Source: Gammaproteobacteria bacterium
Lineage (GTDB): Bacteria > Pseudomonadota > Gammaproteobacteria > Burkholderiales > Nitrosomonadaceae
Direction of reading: 5' to 3'
Assembly: GCA_015709635.1 (NCBI GenBank)
Contig: CP054180.1
Coordinates: forward strand, 3,100,001-3,164,000
Length of the DNA: 64,000 bases
Shown: one piece after another, positions 60,584 through 64,000 of the stretch
Layout: each line of letters starts with the position of its first letter
Position numbering within the stretch: the first letter of the stretch is position 1
Translations under genes and position numbers: made by a program
The notes under the pieces: model-generated
What the model was told of the DNA's origin: nothing
What the model saw: only the letters and a program-made list of their open reading frames with translations
Database searches by the model: none

Positions 60584-61123
60584 TCAATCCCTCCGGTTAC
60601 CCCGTTCGTGGTGTTCTTTTCTACCATGATCTCCACGATCGTCCCGGTCATAGTTTCCACCATTGCCGCGCCCGGGACGATTGTTATGGTCGCGGCGTTC
60701 AACCCGGTCGTCGTCATGATGATGTCCAGCATCGTTGTAGCCGCCGGGATAACCGCCTTGACTATGATAATGCGGCACGTATACATTGTTATACCAGTCT
60801 TTTTCTACAAAATAGACCGGCTGATAGCAGGCGTTGTAACGATGGCAGTATTTGTCCCAGCGTTTGGCGTGACCCGGCGGCACATAGAGATAAATCGGCG
60901 GCGGCTGGACGACAGCGGCAGCGGGCGGTAGAGCCAGAATAGGATTCGGGTAAATCAACCGCGGCGTTGGATACTGATTACCCAAGGTGATCTGGCCATA
61001 AAAACCGGGCTGGCCGATGCTGATGGTAACCCCCACATCACTTGCCGGCGCGGATGCCGGAGCGATTAACAGTGCTGCTGCGAATAAGAAATAATGCATA
61101 TCGATAACCTTCATGAATATCAA
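60584..61123 (-). CDS. Exported protein with a His/Asp/Arg/Gly-rich tail
   Basis: Protein of 179 aa with a signal peptide (MHYFLFAAALLIAPASAPAS; the start could be any of three nearby ATGs). A conserved core follows: VGVTISIGQPGFYGQITLGN, IYLYVPPGHAKRWDKYCHRYNACYQPVYFVEKDWYNN, found in a family of betaproteobacterial exported proteins of unknown function. The last 55 residues are rich in His, Asp, Arg, Gly and Asn (GHHHDDDRVERRDHNNRPGR), probably disordered and able to bind metals. Confidence 0.8.
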   Translation of the reverse strand: MIFMKVIDMHYFLFAAALLIAPASAPASDVGVTISIGQPGFYGQITLGNQYPTPRLIYPNPILALPPAAAVVQPPPIYLYVPPGHAKRWDKYCHRYNACYQPVYFVEKDWYNNVYVPHYHSQGGYPGGYNDAGHHHDDDRVERRDHNNRPGRGNGGNYDRDDRGDHGRKEHHERGNRRD

Positions 61124-61209
61124 AACCGATAGCGATCATAAACGAGATGTCCGGCCTCCGTCTTCTTTTTTTCCCGGTTTGCTACATGAGACAACGAAAT
61201 ATACCGCTG

Positions 61210-62319
61210 CTATCCGCCCGCAAACATAGCCAATACACCGCAAGTAACGAACCCGACGGGCAACAGGAGTCGCACCCGATTGCTGACCGGGCGGACTTCG
61301 AGCCAGCAAGAAATCGCGATACCCGCACCGATGCTGAGACTCAGCGCCAACAACAAACCGGCCAATTGCGTGCTGGCTTGATGCGGCAAGAATTTGAAAA
61401 ATGCCGCATTGACGATGAGCAATATTGGAAAATGAATCAGGAAAATCGAATAGGAAGCGCGCCCAAGATAGGTAAACCAGCCGGGAATGAGTTTGCTGTG
61501 CAAAAAGTCGAAATGCTGCGCCGCCCCCAGCACCAGCATAGCACCACCCGCTACGGCAATGCGGGAACGGAATTCGATCGTCAGCGCGGCAAGAATCAAC
61601 ACGATCAGCACGAAGAATCCAACCACCCTGTGCTCACTGGCCGCTACCCAGTAAATCAGAACACCCAGGCCGTAGCTGCCGAAAAAATACAGCGCGGTAT
61701 TGTCCCAGTGACTATCCCGGTTAAAAAAGAACAGCGAAACGGTTGTTAAGCTGAAGATCAAAATCAGACCAGGCGTTTTCAAACCCGGATAGCGATCCTG
61801 TATGCAATTGGCAATCCACAGCATAAGGATCATCAGTGCGAATAACTGGAAATCAATGGCTACGTACCAAATGCCGGCCGACAAAACCTCCTGATTGAGC
61901 AGATTGTGCAGCAAAAAAATATGCGCAAGCAATTGAAACAAATTGGGCACACCCGGAATTGATTCATGCTGCATCCAGATTCTCGCTATGGCAGCGGAAA
62001 CGACCGCCAAGGTTAACGCCGCAAGATAAGGTGTGATCAACCGCCAGTAGCGCCGCCGGATATGCGAAACCGGATTCGTGACCAGCGACAAACCCTGCGG
62101 TGCGTATTTTGCCGCGCAAAGAAATCCTGCACTGACAAAAAACAGCTGCACCGCAATTCTGCCGTATGCGCGCAACCAGTCGATCAATCCCGGAATCAAC
62201 GGATAAGCGATTTCCGGCATGGGTCCGTAAATCGCCAGATGGTGCGCAACGATCAGCAGGCAGCAAAGCGCTTTCAAGGCATCGATCAGCGGTATTCTGG
62301 CGCGATGGTCGGTAGGCAT
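61210..62319 (-). CDS. Acyltransferase 3 family membrane protein
   Basis: Protein of 369 aa from the ATG at 62319 (MPTDHRARIPLIDALKALCCLLIVAHHLAIYG); an open frame further upstream is not homologous. About ten hydrophobic segments. The catalytic histidine region IVAHHLAI and FFVSAGFLCA are typical of OafA-like O-acyltransferases, which acetylate or acylate polysaccharides, lipopolysaccharide or exopolysaccharide. The substrate is unknown and there are no sugar-pathway genes next to it. Confidence 0.85.
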   Translation of the reverse strand: MPTDHRARIPLIDALKALCCLLIVAHHLAIYGPMPEIAYPLIPGLIDWLRAYGRIAVQLFFVSAGFLCAAKYAPQGLSLVTNPVSHIRRRYWRLITPYLAALTLAVVSAAIARIWMQHESIPGVPNLFQLLAHIFLLHNLLNQEVLSAGIWYVAIDFQLFALMILMLWIANCIQDRYPGLKTPGLILIFSLTTVSLFFFNRDSHWDNTALYFFGSYGLGVLIYWVAASEHRVVGFFVLIVLILAALTIEFRSRIAVAGGAMLVLGAAQHFDFLHSKLIPGWFTYLGRASYSIFLIHFPILLIVNAAFFKFLPHQASTQLAGLLLALSLSIGAGIAISCWLEVRPVSNRVRLLLPVGFVTCGVLAMFAGG

Positions 62320-62413
62320 ATCCCGTGCATGAAACAGTACGAAAAGTAACAACAGTCCAATATAATGACGCAAGCGGCAGCCCGCTTGGCCGCGCAACCT
62401 GCTGCTTTATACC

Positions 62414-62947
62414 ATGATTAATGGGAGTCTTAAAATTTCCGACACACATCAAAGCACGCTCGATTTAGCAAAAACCGTCGGAGACCGGTTATCGCAACGC
62501 GGCTGGATGCTGGTGACAGCGGAATCGTGCACCGGCGGCTGGGTCGGCCAGGCGGTCACGGCGGTTTCCGGCAGCTCGGGCTGGTACGAACGCGGCTATA
62601 TTACTTACAGCAACACCGCCAAACGCGAAATGCTCGGCGTGCAGCAAGCCACCTTGGACCAGCATGGCGCTGTCTCGCCGCAAACCGCGCAAGAAATGGC
62701 CATCGGCGCACTCAACCGCAGCCATGCGCAAATCAGTGTATCGATTACCGGAATCGCCGGCCCCGATGGCGGCACAGCCACCAAACCGGTCGGCATGGTG
62801 TGCTTTGCCTGGGCGACGCAGGATGGTCTAGTGCGACAGGAAACGCATTATTTTACCGGCGACCGCGAATCCATCCGGCGCCAGGCGGTAGCTACAGCCC
62901 TGCAAGGCATACTGACCCTTTTGAACCATGCAGCCGCCGTAGCCTGA
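62414..62947 (+). CDS. pncC: Nicotinamide-nucleotide amidohydrolase PncC (CinA C-terminal type)
   Basis: Protein of 177 aa, a stand-alone CinA C-terminal domain. Signature AESCTGGWVGQAVTAVSGSSGWYERGYITYSNTAKREMLGV, then ISVSITGIAGPDGGTATKPVGMVCFAW. It deamidates NMN to nicotinate mononucleotide in NAD recycling. Divergent from the acyltransferase gene with a 94-bp gap. Confidence 0.95.
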   Translation: MINGSLKISDTHQSTLDLAKTVGDRLSQRGWMLVTAESCTGGWVGQAVTAVSGSSGWYERGYITYSNTAKREMLGVQQATLDQHGAVSPQTAQEMAIGALNRSHAQISVSITGIAGPDGGTATKPVGMVCFAWATQDGLVRQETHYFTGDRESIRRQAVATALQGILTLLNHAAAVA

Positions 62948-62965
62948 AATGACAAGCGATTGAAA

Positions 62966-63583
62966 TCAGTGTTCGCCCGACTGCATGCTGGTCTGCGTAA
63001 TGATGCGGTCGCAGTAAGCGATTGCGATGGCCGACAGCAAGAATGCCATGTGAATGCCGGTTTGCGCCAGCAGCGTTTTGACGTCGTACGCGCTGGCATT
63101 GATGAATGTTTTCAGCAGATGAATCGACGAAATCCCGATGATCGCCGTGGCCAATTTGACTTTCAACACCGACGCATTGACATGCGACAACCACTCCGGC
63201 TGATCCGGATGTCCTTCCAGATTCATGCGCGAGACGAAGGTTTCATACCCGCCGATAATGACCATGATCAGCAGATTCGAAATCATCACCACGTCGATCA
63301 AACCTAGCACCACCAGCATAATGGTGGTTTCCGTCAGCCGGTCCGGCCGGGTCGCACCTTCGATGGTGACGATGTCGAGAATATGATCGAGCGCGTCTTT
63401 ATTGCCCATCACGGCACCGATCAAATCGGTCAGCTCAACCCAGAAATGAAACACATACACGCACTGCGCTAGCACCAATCCGATATACAATGGCAACTGC
63501 AACCAGCGGGTGAAAAAAAGAAAATGCGCGATGACGGGAATTCTCTGCAGTGGTGTTTTTCGAGGACTATCTTTCTGTTCCAT
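62966..63583 (-). CDS. UPF0114 (YqhA) family membrane protein
   Basis: Protein of 205 aa with four hydrophobic segments (LPLYIGLVLAQCVYVFHFWVEL, IMLVVLGLIDVVMISNLLIMVIIGGYE, LATAIIGISSIHLLKTFI, MAFLLSAIAIAYCDRI). Conserved UPF0114 segment SNLLIMVIIGGYETFVSRM. Function unknown. Convergent with pncC (18 bp apart). The 279-bp stretch upstream holds nothing recognised. Confidence 0.9.
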   Translation of the reverse strand: MEQKDSPRKTPLQRIPVIAHFLFFTRWLQLPLYIGLVLAQCVYVFHFWVELTDLIGAVMGNKDALDHILDIVTIEGATRPDRLTETTIMLVVLGLIDVVMISNLLIMVIIGGYETFVSRMNLEGHPDQPEWLSHVNASVLKVKLATAIIGISSIHLLKTFINASAYDVKTLLAQTGIHMAFLLSAIAIAYCDRIITQTSMQSGEH

Positions 63584-63862
63584 ATTTTCCTACAAAGTTA
63601 AAAAAATGCCGCAAGAATAACACAGCAACGATTAAAAAAATTCGGCTTTGTTATAAACATTCAGCACGAATTTGATGTTGCAAGCCATAAATTTCAATAG
63701 CCTGGGAACTGCAAAAAAGTTACCGGTTTTTACTCACTTAGATGTTGGAACAGATTATCTCGAGAAATGAGAAATTGGTGGTCAACATGGGGTGATTCTA
63801 GCGTGCCCTGATGTGACGCTGAAATTTTCATCCGGTGCAATATGCGTTGCACTCTTCATTGC

Positions 63863-64000
63863 TATACAACATGAACAAGCTTTTCTACCTTCAATTCGCC
63901 CAAGTTCCGTTCGGCAATCCACAAATCATATTGCATTTGCTGGTTGAGCCAGCTTTCCGGCGATGTATCGAATGCCTTTGCTAATCTCAATGCCATTTCA
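63863..64000 (-). CDS. higA: HigA-type addiction-module antitoxin, C-terminal end (partial)
   Basis: The frame runs out of the window; 45 codons are visible before the TAG at 63863-63865: EMALRLAKAFDTSPESWLN, QYDLWIAERNL and a short tail. This is the end of the helix-turn-helix domain and the conserved tail of HigA/VapI-type antitoxins, which bind DNA and neutralise a HigB RNase. The toxin gene should lie upstream of it, outside the window. Confidence 0.85.

Noticed and set aside
1..64000. CRISPR arrays, rRNA genes, complete insertion sequences or prophage
   Set aside because: No regularly spaced repeats, rRNA sequence, transposase or phage structural gene was seen on reading both strands.

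Overview
The window looks like chromosomal DNA of a betaproteobacterium close to Nitrosomonas (Nitrosomonadaceae). This is an inference from gene content and protein similarity recognised by eye; no search was run. The supporting signs are a tandem pair of cyanophycin synthetases of the betaproteobacterial CphA/CphA' type, the pilC-pilD-coaE-zapD block, a RibBX-type riboflavin gene, and a complete 16-gene division and cell-wall (dcw) cluster in the usual proteobacterial order.

Layout. 0-3 kb: type IV pilus biogenesis (pilC end, pilD), coaE and zapD. 3.1-8.1 kb: cphA and cphA' on the minus strand, overlapping by 4 bp. 8.4-9.8 kb: a CNNM/CBS-domain membrane protein and tRNA-Arg(CCG). 9.9-13.4 kb: a disturbed region with a 139-bp miniature inverted-repeat element, the last ~128 codons of tex with no 5' part, a G-rich stretch, and a GC-rich 917-codon gene for a repeat-rich surface protein with a PEP-CTERM tail. 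13.5-16.2 kb: a TetR regulator, a DUF4242 protein and a secreted TPR protein, with related palindromic sites before the regulator and before the DUF4242 gene. 16.2-20.7 kb: a second miniature element, then ribE-ribBX-ribH-nusB-thiL-pgpA, closed by a shortened third copy of the element. 20.8-23.1 kb: cstA-yjiX on the minus strand. 23.1-24.1 kb: about 1 kb without a confident gene.

24.1-41.9 kb: the dcw cluster on the minus strand, mraZ-rsmH-ftsL-ftsI-murE-murF-mraY-murD-ftsW-murG-murC-murB-ddl-ftsQ-ftsA-ftsZ. It is tightly packed and starts from a promoter with three MraZ boxes at exact 10-bp spacing. 42.2-44.5 kb: a DNA glycosylase, then a probable integron gene cassette (a lipoprotein gene followed by an attC-like site), then a HEPN-like protein paired with a small MNT nucleotidyltransferase. 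44.5-49.3 kb: cysteine desulfurase, nucleotidyltransferase, HIT protein, fatty-acid desaturase, a divergent phosphoglycerate mutase-like enzyme and a hypoxanthine-DNA glycosylase. 49.4-64 kb: mainly envelope and unknown-function proteins (VanZ-like, DUF4139, DUF3135, Aer-like receptor, DUF454, FKBP, DUF748, DUF2141, alpha/beta hydrolase, acyltransferase), pncC, a UPF0114 protein and the end of a HigA-type antitoxin.

The points most worth a second look are: (1) the complementary loss of features in the two cyanophycin synthetases; (2) the IS5-like miniature elements, with YTAR-type target duplications and a compensatory base-pair change; (3) the solitary integron cassette next to a non-standard HEPN/MNT pair; (4) the foreign-looking PEP-CTERM gene with a composition break inside its 5' end, lying next to the truncated tex; (5) the TetR/DUF4242/TPR unit with its paired operators.
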